Shown: positions 16,015-25,946, numbered from the stretch's first letter. The stretch is 64,000 nt of DNA from Paenibacillus sp. IHBB 10380 (GCF_000949425.1 NZ_CP010976.1:3658001-3722000), one strand, 5' to 3'. Numbers and translations: made by a program. The notes: a model not told the origin generated them from the sequence alone.

Positions 16015-16923
16015 GTGAACCGTTCTCGTGTTGCTGATCTGGGTCTTCTTCTTGTAGCTATGATGTGGGGATCTACTTTTCTCATTGTTCAGCACGCGGT
16101 TAGAGTACTTCCACCACTTGCTTTTAACGGCATTCGGTTTCTTGGGGCAGGCTTGCTTCTAGCTATCATAACTACTTTATTTTATCGGAGAGAATGGAAG
16201 GAACTACGTGTAGGAATATTAGTACATGCTAGTTTGCTTGGTGTTTTTTTATTTTTGGGATATGCGTTTCAGACGGTGGGACTACTCTATACCACAACAT
16301 CTAACGCTGGATTCATCACTGGACTTTCGGTCATCCTTGTACCTTTTCTAGCTCTGTTTCTGCTACGACATCCTATTTCCAGCTATACCTGGCTAAGCGC
16401 CTTACTTGCAGCCATAGGGTTATATTTATTGGCATTTGCTGGTTCTGCTTTTGCCTTGAATCGGGGTGATTTCCTCGTATTTCTATGTGCTATCGCTTTT
16501 GCCTTACATGTCGCTTACACTGCGATGTATGCCCCCAAGTACCCTGCGCTCTTACTGGCTACGCTCCAAATGACTGTTGTGGGCTTGCTAAGTCTGGGAT
16601 CATCACTCCTATTTGAAGATATTGGACCGATCCATCAACTATCAGACAAACTCCTTCAACCTGAAGTTTTATGGGCTTTGTTCATATCAATTGGGCCTAC
16701 AAGTGCTTTAGCCTTCTGGATTCAGACGGTGTGTCAGAAATTCACTTCCCCTTCTCGAGTAGCTATTATTTTTGCAACGGAGCCCGTTTTTGCAGCCATT
16801 ACAGGTGTGCTATTTGGAGGAGAAGTACTCGGCATAGTCGCCATGATCGGGTGCTTATGTATTTTTACAGGTATGATAATGGCAGAATTGAAATCTTCAC
16901 CGAGCACATTACAATCAATCTAG
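16015..16923 (+). CDS. EamA/DMT-family transporter
   Basis: Ten-helix membrane protein of about 302 residues with two EamA repeats; the first starts ADLGLLLVAMMWGSTFLIVQHAV. I prefer the GTG at 16015 (AAAGGA eight bases upstream, and it gives the usual short N-terminus). ATG 15997 or TTG 15991 would add six to eight residues, and the likely promoter lies only about 10-15 bp before them. The family includes exporters of amino acids and other metabolites; the substrate cannot be read here. The downstream HAD gene may be cotranscribed. Confidence 0.85.
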   Translation: MNRSRVADLGLLLVAMMWGSTFLIVQHAVRVLPPLAFNGIRFLGAGLLLAIITTLFYRREWKELRVGILVHASLLGVFLFLGYAFQTVGLLYTTTSNAGFITGLSVILVPFLALFLLRHPISSYTWLSALLAAIGLYLLAFAGSAFALNRGDFLVFLCAIAFALHVAYTAMYAPKYPALLLATLQMTVVGLLSLGSSLLFEDIGPIHQLSDKLLQPEVLWALFISIGPTSALAFWIQTVCQKFTSPSRVAIIFATEPVFAAITGVLFGGEVLGIVAMIGCLCIFTGMIMAELKSSPSTLQSI

Positions 16924-16970
16924 GGTACAATAGAGATAGACCATATTAGATATAATAAGGAGAGAACATC

Positions 16971-17771
16971 ATGTACAAACTGATTGCTATCGATATCGAC
17001 GACACATTGATTAACGAAGACAAGGAAGTATTGCCATCTACACAAACAGCACTCGAACAAGCTGTGGCTAAAGATGTTATCGTTACACTTGCTACTGGAC
17101 GTGCTTATGCTTCTGCGAAGAACCTTGCGCGCCAAACAGGTCTAAACGTTCCTATCATTACATATCAAGGTGCGTTAATTAAGAATCTTATGGATGAAAA
17201 AGTACTCTATGAGCGTTTCGTACCTAAAGATGCTGCACGTAAATTATTTCATTACTGTATTGAACATGATCTGCATGTGCAGACCTATATTGATGATAAA
17301 CTTTATGCAAGAGAAGAGAATCAGAAATTAATCGATTACTGTGCACTCAATGGTACACCTTATTATATTGAACCCGATCTAGCCAAAATGGTAGAGCAAC
17401 CCACTCCCAAAATGTTGATTATCGACGATCCTGCTTATTTGGATGAGATATCACCGATTCTACGTGAATTGCTAGGTGATCAAGTTCATATTACGAAGTC
17501 TAAACCACACTTTTTGGAAATCATGCATCATGAAGGTACGAAGGGTCATGCCCTAACCTTCTTGGCCGATCATTTTAATTGTGATCTCTCGGAGACGATC
17601 GCTATTGGCGACTCTTGGAATGACCATGAAATGCTAGAAGCTGCAGGTCTTGGTGTAGCTATGGGTAACGCTATTGATGCACTTAAGGAAATTGCAGACT
17701 ATGTAACCTTAAGTAATAATGAAGATGGCATTAAGCAGGTCATTGAGAAGTTCGTGTTGAACGCAGAGTAA
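16971..17771 (+). CDS. Cof-type HAD-superfamily phosphatase
   Basis: Protein of 266 residues. Motif I is AIDIDDTLIN with the nucleophile and general-acid Asp pair, motif II is TLATGRAYAS, Lys is in the ITKSKPHFLEIM segment, and motif III/IV is AIGDSWNDHEMLEAAGLGVAMGNA. A C2B cap lies between motifs II and III. The enzymes of this group dephosphorylate sugar phosphates and FMN-like compounds. AAGGAG precedes the ATG. A sigma-A-like TTGAAA-N16-TACAAT sequence is present within the end of the preceding transporter gene. Confidence 0.9.
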   Translation: MYKLIAIDIDDTLINEDKEVLPSTQTALEQAVAKDVIVTLATGRAYASAKNLARQTGLNVPIITYQGALIKNLMDEKVLYERFVPKDAARKLFHYCIEHDLHVQTYIDDKLYAREENQKLIDYCALNGTPYYIEPDLAKMVEQPTPKMLIIDDPAYLDEISPILRELLGDQVHITKSKPHFLEIMHHEGTKGHALTFLADHFNCDLSETIAIGDSWNDHEMLEAAGLGVAMGNAIDALKEIADYVTLSNNEDGIKQVIEKFVLNAE

Positions 17772-17805
17772 ATGACTTGAAGTCATCTAAATATTAGAGA
17801 GTAAC

Positions 17806-17848
17806 AATAACCTTCAATATCACTGTCCTAGTGTTGTTGAAGGTTATT
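17806..17848. terminator. Bidirectional terminator between convergent genes
   Basis: AATAACCTTCAA pairs with TTGAAGGTTATT, and an inner CACT/AGTG extends the stem. The right arm encodes the last codons of the minus-strand hydrolase gene. Confidence 0.8.
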
Positions 17849-18622
17849 TGTGTTGCTAAGAGGTACAACTAAGCCCGTTCGCGCGAGCATCACTTGCGCT
17901 GGAAGCTGATATTTCTGATGTAGATCCACATCATGAGACATATGCGTATATATTGCCTTGCTCGGCTTAATCTCCTTCAATAGAAGAGCTGCCTCTTGCA
18001 TATCATAGACAGAGCGCGTCGAGAACTCAGCCTTTTCATGATAGAAGCTAGTCCCTAATACTAGTAAATCTAAATCATATAAAGGCTGCTTCTCATCATC
18101 GCTCAGATTAATGCTGTCTGAGCAATAAATCCATGTATAACCTTCCTTCTTGAAACGATAGGCATAAGAATACCCATTCTTACCATGACAAACTTTCCAG
18201 CCTGTAACCGACCAGTTACTGAGCTGAATTCCTTCATCGACCGAAATGAAATCCAATTGCATATTCAACCATGGGAATTGGGTTAGGATGATTGTTATAA
18301 CTTCCTGTGGTGCATATAATTGCCCCTTCTGGCCTGTCCATCTACAAGCATCAGCCCATTCAGGAAGCCCCCCCATATGATCGAAGTGTGCGTGTGTGAT
18401 TAGAATCTTATAGGTCATTCGTTGACCCAGTGCTTCCATTTGACTACGCCAATCCGGCCCACAATCAATAAGGAATGACCCATCACTGCCGTTGACAAGT
18501 ACGGATGAGCGCAACCTGCGATTAACGCCCTGCTCTCTCGCCTCTGTGCATACGTCACAATCACAGTAAACACGAGGGACGCCCATCGCATCACCTGTAC
18601 CTAGAAAAACTAATGTATCCAT
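17828..18622 (-). CDS. PhnP-like metallo-beta-lactamase-fold phosphodiesterase
   Basis: Protein of 264 residues starting at the ATG at 18622 (AAGGAGC about nine bases upstream; a second ATG two codons earlier is too close). The N-terminus LGTGDAMGVPRVYCDCDVC carries the Cys cluster seen in PhnP. The metal-binding motif THAHFDHMGG, a later CHGKNG, YCSD and the C-terminal THMSHD complete the fold. PhnP hydrolyses cyclic phosphodiesters such as ribosyl cyclic phosphate. No phosphonate genes are nearby, so the natural substrate is open. Confidence 0.85.
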   Translation of the reverse strand: MDTLVFLGTGDAMGVPRVYCDCDVCTEAREQGVNRRLRSSVLVNGSDGSFLIDCGPDWRSQMEALGQRMTYKILITHAHFDHMGGLPEWADACRWTGQKGQLYAPQEVITIILTQFPWLNMQLDFISVDEGIQLSNWSVTGWKVCHGKNGYSYAYRFKKEGYTWIYCSDSINLSDDEKQPLYDLDLLVLGTSFYHEKAEFSTRSVYDMQEAALLLKEIKPSKAIYTHMSHDVDLHQKYQLPAQVMLARTGLVVPLSNTNNLQQH

Positions 18623-18757
18623 ACTCATTTGCTCCTTATGCTTATGTCTTAAAGATGCTCCTGTTAAACCAATGAAATTATTATAATCCATAAATCGCTA
18701 ATACAACAGAAGGATTCACCTTCTCTGAGGTGAATCCTTCTGCTTATCTCACTCCTA

Positions 18758-19822
18758 TTAAATTCCTGCCAACACCTGATACCATACTCCGCGCTTAGAG
18801 TATAGTGTCTCTCTGACCTCATTCCAGCCTCCGAGGTATTCAATATCAAACAACCCTTCAGGAATAGGATAATGGCTCTTATTCTCGTCATAGATCTTCT
18901 TATTTACAGGTCGGAACCCATGCTCTGTAAATACACGCTGCGCCTCCTCAGTCCACAAATAATCTACAAACGCCTCAGCTACTTCACGTGTGCCATGCTT
19001 ATCAGCATATTTATCTACGACAGCAGCCGGATTCTCAATCAATATCGTATGCTGTGGAATCACTACCTCATATTTCACGCCCTTCTGAATACGTGCAAGT
19101 AATTCATTCTCATACGTGACAATGACATCACCTACGCCATATTCGAATGCGGCCATTGAAGATCTTCCACTCTTGTCGAGTGATTCGATGTTATTGTGTA
19201 CTTGTTCCAAAAATGCTTTACCCGCAGCTGGATCTTTATGCCCTTGCTCCTCTGACATTTTCAATCCCGCACCATAAATGGCGTTAATGTCCCACTGTGC
19301 TCCACCCGAAGTTTTCGGATTAGGATAGAGTACCTTTACCCCCGGCTTGGTCAAATCTGTGAAATCATGGATGGCTAGTGGATTACCTTCACGTGTCCCA
19401 AGTACAACAATTGACCGTGTGACCATACCCTTCTCAGGCTTGCTCTTCCAATCAGCAGTAATCAGCTTCGCCTTGATTAGCTTATCCACATCACCCTCCA
19501 TCGCTAGGAGTGTAACATCCGCTTCAAAACCACCTACAATCGAACGTGCTTGAGTTCCCGAAGCTTCATACGATTCTTGAAACTTCACATCTTGGCCTGT
19601 CTTCGCTTTCCAGTCTTGTTGAAATTTCGGCAAGATATCTGTTAAAGCATCCTTAGCCACACTATAGGCTCCGATGACAAGCGTGACATCCCCTTCCTGA
19701 GCAGAGGCTGTCCCTGAAATCGTAAGATCATTGTTATTACATCCAACCAATAATAGAGTTAGAACTAGCGTCATACTCATCCATTGTATATATCGTAGCG
19801 GTAATTTCCTTGTGATCTTCAT
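18758..19822 (-). CDS. sbp: Sulfate-binding lipoprotein of the ABC importer
   Basis: Protein of 354 residues from the ATG at 19822; the earlier TTG overlaps the ribosome site. The lipobox LLLVGC is followed by a mature domain with family motifs ASGTQARSIVGGFEADV, FTDLTKPGVKVLYPNPKTSGGAQW and VIVTYENE, as in Sbp/CysP. It captures sulfate (or thiosulfate) outside the membrane for CysTWA. It is the last gene of the cysT-cysW-cysA-sbp operon, whereas the binding protein often comes first in related operons. Confidence 0.9.
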   Translation of the reverse strand: MKITRKLPLRYIQWMSMTLVLTLLLVGCNNNDLTISGTASAQEGDVTLVIGAYSVAKDALTDILPKFQQDWKAKTGQDVKFQESYEASGTQARSIVGGFEADVTLLAMEGDVDKLIKAKLITADWKSKPEKGMVTRSIVVLGTREGNPLAIHDFTDLTKPGVKVLYPNPKTSGGAQWDINAIYGAGLKMSEEQGHKDPAAGKAFLEQVHNNIESLDKSGRSSMAAFEYGVGDVIVTYENELLARIQKGVKYEVVIPQHTILIENPAAVVDKYADKHGTREVAEAFVDYLWTEEAQRVFTEHGFRPVNKKIYDENKSHYPIPEGLFDIEYLGGWNEVRETLYSKRGVWYQVLAGI

Positions 19823-19855
19823 GAGTACGTCACTTCCCTTGTACAAGATAACAGA

Positions 19856-20920
19856 TTAGATCATCATGGGCATCGGATCATCCTTCAGCTTGTTCTCCAT
19901 AATCCAGCTGCGATCATCATTGAATAAATAAGCACGATGTACTAATACACTGACTTCCTCACCGATCTTCAACGTTTCTTTCTCAAGTGAACGATAGGTA
20001 ATCAGCTTATGGGCACCCACTTCCACTTCAACCAGCCATTCACTGCCCCGGAAATGAAGATGCTTCACGAAACCTTGTTCTGTAGCTGAAGCTAGTATAA
20101 ATTCATGTTTGTGACCGACCTCAATATATTCTGGTCTTATAAGTGCGCGCGTCCCTCCGTGCTTGCCTACTTCTTCAAACCCTTTCAATTCAGCAGCATT
20201 CTCAATGACGGTTGATTCTCCAATGAATGACGCTACAAAAGGAGTTTTGGGCTCTTTATAGATATCCCATGGTGTTCCCTTCTGTTCCACACGTCCTTGA
20301 TTAATTACCATAATCTCATCTGCTACTTCAATCGCTTCATCTTGGTCATGAGTTACGAAGATGGATGTGATACCTACGCGTTCAATAAGGTCCCTAAGCC
20401 ACGTACGTAGCTCCTGCCTAATCTTCGCATCAATAGCTGCAAAGGGCTCATCCAGTAGCAATAGCTGCGGCTCTGGGGCTAATGCTCGTGCAAAGGCAAC
20501 CCTCTGCCGTTGTCCACCAGATAGTTGATGTGGATAACGCTTCTCGAAACCCTTCAGACCCGTTAATTCAACCAACTCCATGACACGATCCTTCACTTTA
20601 GCCTTTGGCATTTTCTTCACATTTAACCCGAATGCAATGTTATCAAATACGGACATATGCTTGAATAATGCATAGTTCTGGAATACGAACCCAATCCCTC
20701 TCTCTTGTGGTGGAAGTCCATTCACCAATTCACCATGAAAACGTATTTCACCAGAATCTAAATCTTCAAGACCTGCCAGCATTCGCAATATTGATGTTTT
20801 ACCTCCACCACTCGGTCCCAATAGCCCAATGAGGTGCCCTTTCTCAATCTCAAAACTAACGTCCTTTACGGCATGGAAATCTCCAAAATGTTTGTTAAGG
20901 TTGCGGACTTCAATATGCAT
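19856..20920 (-). CDS. cysA: Sulfate ABC transporter ATPase
   Basis: ABC ATPase of 354 residues. Walker A reads GPSGGGKTS, the signature is LSGGQRQR, Walker B is LLLLDEPFAAID and the switch His is in FVTHDQDEA. The C-terminal regulatory domain (from about residue 240) has the EYIEVG and HFRGSEWLVEVEV strands of CysA/TOBE-type subunits. It follows cysW with one base between stop and start, so the genes are translationally coupled. It energises sulfate uptake by CysT/CysW. Confidence 0.93.
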   Translation of the reverse strand: MHIEVRNLNKHFGDFHAVKDVSFEIEKGHLIGLLGPSGGGKTSILRMLAGLEDLDSGEIRFHGELVNGLPPQERGIGFVFQNYALFKHMSVFDNIAFGLNVKKMPKAKVKDRVMELVELTGLKGFEKRYPHQLSGGQRQRVAFARALAPEPQLLLLDEPFAAIDAKIRQELRTWLRDLIERVGITSIFVTHDQDEAIEVADEIMVINQGRVEQKGTPWDIYKEPKTPFVASFIGESTVIENAAELKGFEEVGKHGGTRALIRPEYIEVGHKHEFILASATEQGFVKHLHFRGSEWLVEVEVGAHKLITYRSLEKETLKIGEEVSVLVHRAYLFNDDRSWIMENKLKDDPMPMMI

Positions 20921-20921
20921 A

Positions 20922-21719
20922 TCAGGACACGCCCTTTCTTTTTTTCGCCCACTCCATTAATAGAAGTAGTCCAACCGAGAATGCAATAAGCACTAGCGCT
21001 ACACTATTTGCCGCTGTCACATTGAAATTCTCAACATCTTGATACACAAGTGTTGTTGCCGTCTGAGTCTTGTTCATAATGTTACCCGAGACGACCAGTA
21101 CCGCACCGAACTCCCCAACCGAGCGAGCTACGGTTAGTACCACGCCATAGACAACTGCCCATTGAATCGAAGGCCAAGTTACCTTCCAGAATGTCGTCCA
21201 TGGGTAAGCCCCAAGTGTGGATGCAGCCTCTTCTTGCTGTGAGCCAATCTCTTGTAAGACAGGCATAACCTCTCTTACCATGAGTGGAAAAGTCACGAAC
21301 AAGGTTGCAATCACCATGCCTGGAAATGCGTAAACAATTTTGAACCCTATATTCTCAAAAAAAGCTCCCATCACACTGCTAGGTCCTAGCAATAACACAA
21401 TCATTAATCCACCTATAATCGGAGAAACCGCAAAAGGCAAATCTACAATGCTATTTAGGAAGCTCTTCAATCTTTTACTAAGCCAAGTACCTCTAACCAA
21501 ATAGATAGCCATCATAATACCGAACAACGTATTAATAAGTGTTACTACAACAACGATGAGTCCCGTCATCATCAGTGCATGTAGGGCTTCTGGTCTGAGT
21601 AAAGCATCACCTAAACCACTAAAGCCATCGTTAAAGGCACCTGTGGTAATTTTAATAAGTGGAGCAATTAAGAGTAATGTGAATACTAGATATGTCAGTG
21701 TTATCCACCATCTCCTCAT
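20922..21719 (-). CDS. cysW: Sulfate ABC permease CysW
   Basis: Inner-membrane permease of 265 residues with six helices. The EAA motif is EEAASTLGAYPWTTFWKVTWPSIQWAVVYG, and AVSPIIGGLMIVLLLGPSSVMG and VGEFGAVLVVSGNI are typical of CysT/CysW. Its ATG overlaps the cysT stop by four bases. It forms the heterodimeric channel with CysT. Confidence 0.92.
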   Translation of the reverse strand: MRRWWITLTYLVFTLLLIAPLIKITTGAFNDGFSGLGDALLRPEALHALMMTGLIVVVVTLINTLFGIMMAIYLVRGTWLSKRLKSFLNSIVDLPFAVSPIIGGLMIVLLLGPSSVMGAFFENIGFKIVYAFPGMVIATLFVTFPLMVREVMPVLQEIGSQQEEAASTLGAYPWTTFWKVTWPSIQWAVVYGVVLTVARSVGEFGAVLVVSGNIMNKTQTATTLVYQDVENFNVTAANSVALVLIAFSVGLLLLMEWAKKRKGVS

Positions 21720-22531
21720 GATCGTCTCCCCCTCATCTGCACCATGTTAATACACCACAGGATTGCGAAGGATAAGGTAAGCAGAATGATAGAGACAGCT
21801 GCGGCACCTACCGTATTGTCACTTTCAACTTCACCATAAATAAATACAGAAGCAATCAAGGTTTTCCCTGGAATATTACCCGCGACCAACACAACAGCTC
21901 CAAATTCAGCCAAAGCTCTAGAGAAAGCAAGCATACCTCCACTAATCATACCTGGTGCCATGGATGGCAATAGAATCGAACGAAATACGCGCGTGTTGGA
22001 GGCCCCCATCGTATAAGCAGCTTCCTCTTCTGAGTGATCCATCTCTTCCAAAAGAGGCTGTACTGCCCGAATAACAAACGGAAAGGTTACGAATACCATA
22101 GCAATCACGATAGCTGGTTGATGAAATACAATTTCAAAACCGATAGACTCCGCAGCAGAGCCAATGAGACTACCGGGTCCTAGTAATAGCAAGATCATAA
22201 GTCCCCCTACAGCAGTAGGTAAGGCGAAGGGTAGATCCACTAAACTATTAAGAAACGATTTGCCCCAAAAGTCATATCGAATCAGCACCCAAGCAATCAT
22301 GGTCCCTATAACTACGTTAATGAGGGTGGAGAACACAGCTAGCTTCAACGTTAAAAGAACCGCTCTCCATGCGATTGGGTCGATAACGCTCTCAACAAAC
22401 GATTGCCAACCGAGTGAGAATGAATTGTAATACACACCGAGTAATGGGAGCACAACTAATAATATAAAATAAAGTAATATCGTACTTCGAAATCCCCAAG
22501 TCCAACCTCTATGGCGTAATATTGTGCCCAT
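21716..22531 (-). CDS. cysT: Sulfate ABC permease CysT
   Basis: Permease of 271 residues from the ATG at 22531, which has AGGGGG seven bases upstream; longer starts lack a site. The motifs DLPFALPTAVGGLMILLLLGPGSLIG, EEEAAYTMGASNTRVFRSILLPSMAPG and LAEFGAVVLVAGNIPG identify the CysT/CysU subunit. It is the first gene of the operon. A sigma-A-like promoter lies about 100 bp upstream, and the leader contains ATGGGAATT, which resembles part of a CymR cysteine-regulator box; this last point is tentative. Confidence 0.92.
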   Translation of the reverse strand: MGTILRHRGWTWGFRSTILLYFILLVVLPLLGVYYNSFSLGWQSFVESVIDPIAWRAVLLTLKLAVFSTLINVVIGTMIAWVLIRYDFWGKSFLNSLVDLPFALPTAVGGLMILLLLGPGSLIGSAAESIGFEIVFHQPAIVIAMVFVTFPFVIRAVQPLLEEMDHSEEEAAYTMGASNTRVFRSILLPSMAPGMISGGMLAFSRALAEFGAVVLVAGNIPGKTLIASVFIYGEVESDNTVGAAAVSIILLTLSFAILWCINMVQMRGRRS

Positions 22532-22626
22532 ACTAGTTCCCCCTGCCTCCAAAATGTGAGTTGGTCGGCTCATCCGTGAAGCCTAATCAATAATTCCCAT
22601 TAGACTACTTGGTTTTACTTATGAGT

Positions 22627-22656
22627 ACTTTACCAAATATTTACGGAAGTCGTCAA
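22627..22656 (-). promoter_or_regulatory. Candidate sigma-A promoter of the sulfate operon
   Basis: TTGACG, 18 bp, TAAAGT on the minus strand. The 5' leader then carries ATGGGAATTATTG, a possible half-site for a sulfur regulator of the CymR type. Confidence 0.55.
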
Positions 22657-22781
22657 TAGCCGATATCGTTTTAAATAAACTTTTTTCGGTACAATAGCAT
22701 CAATCACATCTGTTTTATAGGTTTTATACGGGAAATTTTAACATAAAGGAATTTCATAGTTAATCTATGATTAAAAGGCAT

Positions 22782-22836
22782 GCAAAATAGGCGATCGGTC
22801 GTGAAGGACTGTCCCCTCTTACCCTCGCCTTTTTGC
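22782..22836 (-). terminator. Long hairpin downstream of tetR
   Basis: Arms GCAAAATAGGCGA and TCGCCTTTTTGC pair with a small internal mismatch; an inner GGAC/GTCC stem is also possible. It lies in the 378-bp gap between tetR and cysT and probably ends the yvyE-tetR transcript. The rest of that gap is AT-rich with no gene. Confidence 0.5.
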
Positions 22837-22909
22837 GAAATTTTCTTTTGTACGGTAAAGATGCAACGATTCAACGTTATAAAGTATGTTTATAAAAAAA
22901 AGAAAATTA

Positions 22910-23491
22910 TTACAAATTACGGCACATCAGCTTTACATGGGACAACGCTGCTGGCTTAACTTCTTCGAAGGTTAAACGATCCTGGATATAATACGAAATA
23001 AATCCATGCATGGATAGGAATAAGGTAAGTGGTAGATTATGTTGACCTTCCAGATTGCAACCTTCGTCTGTCAAGTGTTGATGAACAATAGACGAGAACA
23101 GTTCAAAGCATTGTCCCTGTTCAGAGCGACAATAGGACAAAACCTCTTCATCCCGAATCATAAACATAATCTCATATTGGTGGGGATGGTCCATTCCGAA
23201 AGAAATAAACTCTAGCATGAGATGCTCTACCTTAGTGAGTCCTTCAGCGGATGGGTTGTCCATGGCTTGAATCAATAGGTATGCTAGACGTTTGAAGTCC
23301 TCTACAACTATAGCATAGAACAATTCTGCTTTCTCCTTGAAATGATAATACAAGGAACCGTGACTATAACCGAGATGTTGACCAATGCTACGCATAGAAA
23401 TCGCATGATAGCCTTTGGTAATAAACAAATGCCTGGCTGCTTCCAAAATTCGTTCCCTCGATAACTCCTGCTCCACTGCTCTTCTTGCCAT
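22910..23491 (-). CDS. TetR-family transcriptional regulator
   Basis: Protein of 193 residues. The N-terminal DNA-binding domain is canonical: RERILEAARHLFITKGYHAISMRSIGQHLGYSHGSLYYHFKEKAELF (three-helix TetR_N), followed by a helical ligand/dimer domain. It starts five bases after the yvyE stop, so the two genes are cotranscribed. The target genes and ligand cannot be inferred from sequence; possible targets include its own operon. Confidence 0.9.
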   Translation of the reverse strand: MARRAVEQELSRERILEAARHLFITKGYHAISMRSIGQHLGYSHGSLYYHFKEKAELFYAIVVEDFKRLAYLLIQAMDNPSAEGLTKVEHLMLEFISFGMDHPHQYEIMFMIRDEEVLSYCRSEQGQCFELFSSIVHQHLTDEGCNLEGQHNLPLTLFLSMHGFISYYIQDRLTFEEVKPAALSHVKLMCRNL

Positions 23492-23496
23492 AGACG

Positions 23497-24129
23497 TTAT
23501 TCCCCTTCAATATAATAAAGCTGTTCTCCCTCTGATATCACGGACTGACCTTGGGTCATATCAACAATCCACGATTTAAACGCCTCTGCCTCAGAATTTC
23601 GTGGTAGACAAACTATTGTGACCTTATCGGTAAAAAAAGTTTCTCCAACTCGAATTTCATGATTACGCAGTTCATTCTCTACTTTACCTAACCAAGTATA
23701 ATCTACTTCCACCAAAATTTGTTGATGCAATACACGATTGACCCGTTCTCCGGCTTCAATAGCGGCAACTGCTCCATCTGTGTATGCCCGGATTAAACCT
23801 CCTGCACCTAACATAATACCACCAAAATACCGTGTGACAACAATAGCAACATTCTTAAGTCCTTGATTACGGATCACTTCAAGAATGGGTTTCCCCGCTG
23901 TACCACTTGGTTCTCCATCATCTGATTGTTTCTGAATCTCATCTCTCTCACCAATCATGTAGGCTGAACAATTATGTGTGGCATTCCAATGTCCTTTCTT
24001 CATATCCTCAATGAATGCTGTAGCTTCCATCTCATTCTCTACTGGCATTACATGACCGATGAATCTAGACTTCTTGATGACGATTTCCTTTGCTCCGCTC
24101 TGACGAACGGTAAGATAGCTTTCAATCAT
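23497..24129 (-). CDS. yvyE: YigZ/IMPACT-family protein
   Basis: Protein of 210 residues. The UPF0029 N-terminal domain has KKSRFIGHVMPV, GHWNATHNCSAYMIG and the signature DDGEPSGTAGKPILEVI, then VTRYFGGIMLGAGGLIRAY. A DUF1949 ferredoxin-like domain forms the C-terminus. Bacterial members are thought to act in translation or as peptidase-like factors, but the biochemical role is unsettled. GGGGATGG precedes the ATG. It forms an operon with the TetR gene. Confidence 0.92.
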   Translation of the reverse strand: MIESYLTVRQSGAKEIVIKKSRFIGHVMPVENEMEATAFIEDMKKGHWNATHNCSAYMIGERDEIQKQSDDGEPSGTAGKPILEVIRNQGLKNVAIVVTRYFGGIMLGAGGLIRAYTDGAVAAIEAGERVNRVLHQQILVEVDYTWLGKVENELRNHEIRVGETFFTDKVTIVCLPRNSEAEAFKSWIVDMTQGQSVISEGEQLYYIEGE

Positions 24130-24154
24130 TAGTTAATCCATCCCCTGTATGGTT

Positions 24155-24200
24155 AAGAAAGCAGTTCCCCGCTATGGTGCAATCGGTGAACTGCTTCTTT
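24155..24200 (-). terminator. Terminator between pgi and yvyE
   Basis: AAGAAAGCAGTTC pairs with GAACTGCTTCTTT around a 20-base loop. Confidence 0.7.
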
Positions 24201-24313
24201 AACTGTGGTTCTATATAGAATGAACAAAAGACGAACCCTCATATTCATGATTTTCACTAGAATTTATAGAGATTGAGGGAGCGCAAACTTTAGTACAATC
24301 TATATAACTAGAG

Positions 24314-25669
24314 TTATTCGGTAAGTCTAGCTTCAAGCTCAGCCTTTTCTTTCTCATAACCTGGCTTACCAAGCAAAGCGAACATATTTTTCTTGTATGC
24401 TTCAACACCTGGTTGGTCGAAAGGATTAACACCAAGTAGATAACCACTAATTCCGCATGCTTTTTCAAAGAAATACACTAGATAACCAAAAGAGTAAGGA
24501 GTCATATTAGGAACCGTTACAATAAGGTTAGGAACTTGTCCATCCGTATGTGCAAGCATTGTTCCTTGGAATGCCTTCTTATTAACGAAATCCATGGTCT
24601 TTCCAGCTAAGAAGTTCAAGCCATCAAGATCATTTGGATCGTTCTCAATCGTAATGTGCTCTGCTACGTTCTCTACCTGAATGATAGTTTCGAAAATATT
24701 ACGACTGCCTTCTTGAATAAATTGTCCCATAGAGTGCAAATCAGTGGAGAAATCAACAGACGCTGGGTAGATTCCTTTGTAGTCCTTACCTTCACTTTCA
24801 CCGAAAAGTTGTTTCCACCATTCTGACACATAGTGCAGAGAAGGCTCATAATTCACAAGAATTTCGATAGCTTTACCTTTACGATACAAAGCATTACGTA
24901 CTGCAGCATATTGATAGCTCAAATTCTCAGCAACGTTAGGATTGCTGAATTCTTTGGAAGCATCTGCTGCGCCTTGCATCATTTCCTCAATGTTAATACC
25001 TGCTGTTGCAATCGGTAGAAGTCCTACTGGAGTTAGAACAGAATAACGTCCACCTACATCATCAGGAATGATAAAAGATTCGTATCCTTCTTCATTAGCC
25101 AGCTTCTTCAAGGCACCCTGTTCTTTATCCGTTGTAGCATAGATCCGTTTACGAGCTTCTTCTTTACCATACTTCTTCTCTAGATCCGCACGGAGAATAC
25201 GGAATGCCACCGCAGGCTCGGTTGTTGTACCTGATTTGGAGATAACGTTAACAGAGTAATCCTTACCTTCAACCAGATCTAACAGATGAGTAAGATATGT
25301 AGAACTGATATTGTTACCTGCGAAATAAATTTCAGGCGTTTTACGTTTGTCTTTAGGTAGCATGTTATAGAACGAGTGCGACAATGCTTCAATAGCTGCA
25401 CGAGCACCTAGGTAAGAACCACCGATTCCGATGACGATAAGCACCTCAGAGTCGCTTTGAATCTTGCTAGCGGCCTTCTGAATGCGAGCAAATTCTTCTT
25501 TATCATATTGTGTAGGCAGATCGATCCAACCTAAGTAGTCAGATCCAGTTCCCGTTCCGTTATGCAACTGTTCGTGTGCCAACTTGATTGGCTCCGCTAA
25601 ATAATCAATTTCGTGTTGATTAATGAAGGAAAGTGCTTTGCTGTAATCAAAATTAATATTTTTAGACAT
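24314..25669 (-). CDS. pgi: Glucose-6-phosphate isomerase
   Basis: Protein of 451 residues, the usual length of the bacterial short form. Both signatures are visible: [18 protein letters not shown] and [16 protein letters not shown] for phosphosugar binding, with [15 protein letters not shown], and a C-terminal [14 protein letters not shown] that carries the catalytic Lys. It interconverts glucose-6-phosphate and fructose-6-phosphate in the cytoplasm. Its own promoter lies about 145 bp upstream and a terminator follows, so it is monocistronic. Confidence 0.97.
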   Translation of the reverse strand: MSKNINFDYSKALSFINQHEIDYLAEPIKLAHEQLHNGTGTGSDYLGWIDLPTQYDKEEFARIQKAASKIQSDSEVLIVIGIGGSYLGARAAIEALSHSFYNMLPKDKRKTPEIYFAGNNISSTYLTHLLDLVEGKDYSVNVISKSGTTTEPAVAFRILRADLEKKYGKEEARKRIYATTDKEQGALKKLANEEGYESFIIPDDVGGRYSVLTPVGLLPIATAGINIEEMMQGAADASKEFSNPNVAENLSYQYAAVRNALYRKGKAIEILVNYEPSLHYVSEWWKQLFGESEGKDYKGIYPASVDFSTDLHSMGQFIQEGSRNIFETIIQVENVAEHITIENDPNDLDGLNFLAGKTMDFVNKKAFQGTMLAHTDGQVPNLIVTVPNMTPYSFGYLVYFFEKACGISGYLLGVNPFDQPGVEAYKKNMFALLGKPGYEKEKAELEARLTE

Positions 25670-25811
25670 GAGTATGGACAGCCTCCTATGTGATCTTTAT
25701 TTCTATTTCCGTAAACTTCTTTAGAAATAGGATACTTTAAATTCATATTACTGGCAAGGTCATAACCTGACACTAGATCTTGTCTTGGATCTGATACTCT
25801 ACCTCCCATGG

Positions 25812-25840
25812 ATTGTACCAGAACCCCATATTAAAATAAA
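25812..25840 (-). promoter_or_regulatory. Candidate sigma-A promoter of pgi
   Basis: TTTATT, 17 bp, TACAAT with TG one base before the -10 (extended -10). The leader of about 140 bases contains no structure that I recognise as a riboswitch. Confidence 0.6.
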
Positions 25841-25876
25841 TGAGATTTGTATCCTTGAGCCAACATTCTAATTGTT

Positions 25877-25920
25877 CAAAAAAGGGTAGCTTGGATTTCA
25901 CTCCACGCCTACCCTCTTTT
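25877..25920 (-). terminator. Terminator after ppnP
   Basis: AAAGGGTAG and CTACCCTCTTT form the stem; on the minus strand it is followed by TTTTTT. Confidence 0.7.
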
Positions 25921-25946
25921 GTTATATCTACAATCAGAGCTACTTA

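Noticed and set aside
25597..25809. 70-residue minus-strand ORF in the pgi leader
   Set aside because: It overlaps the pgi start in another frame, has no family resemblance, and lies in the untranslated leader behind a clear promoter.
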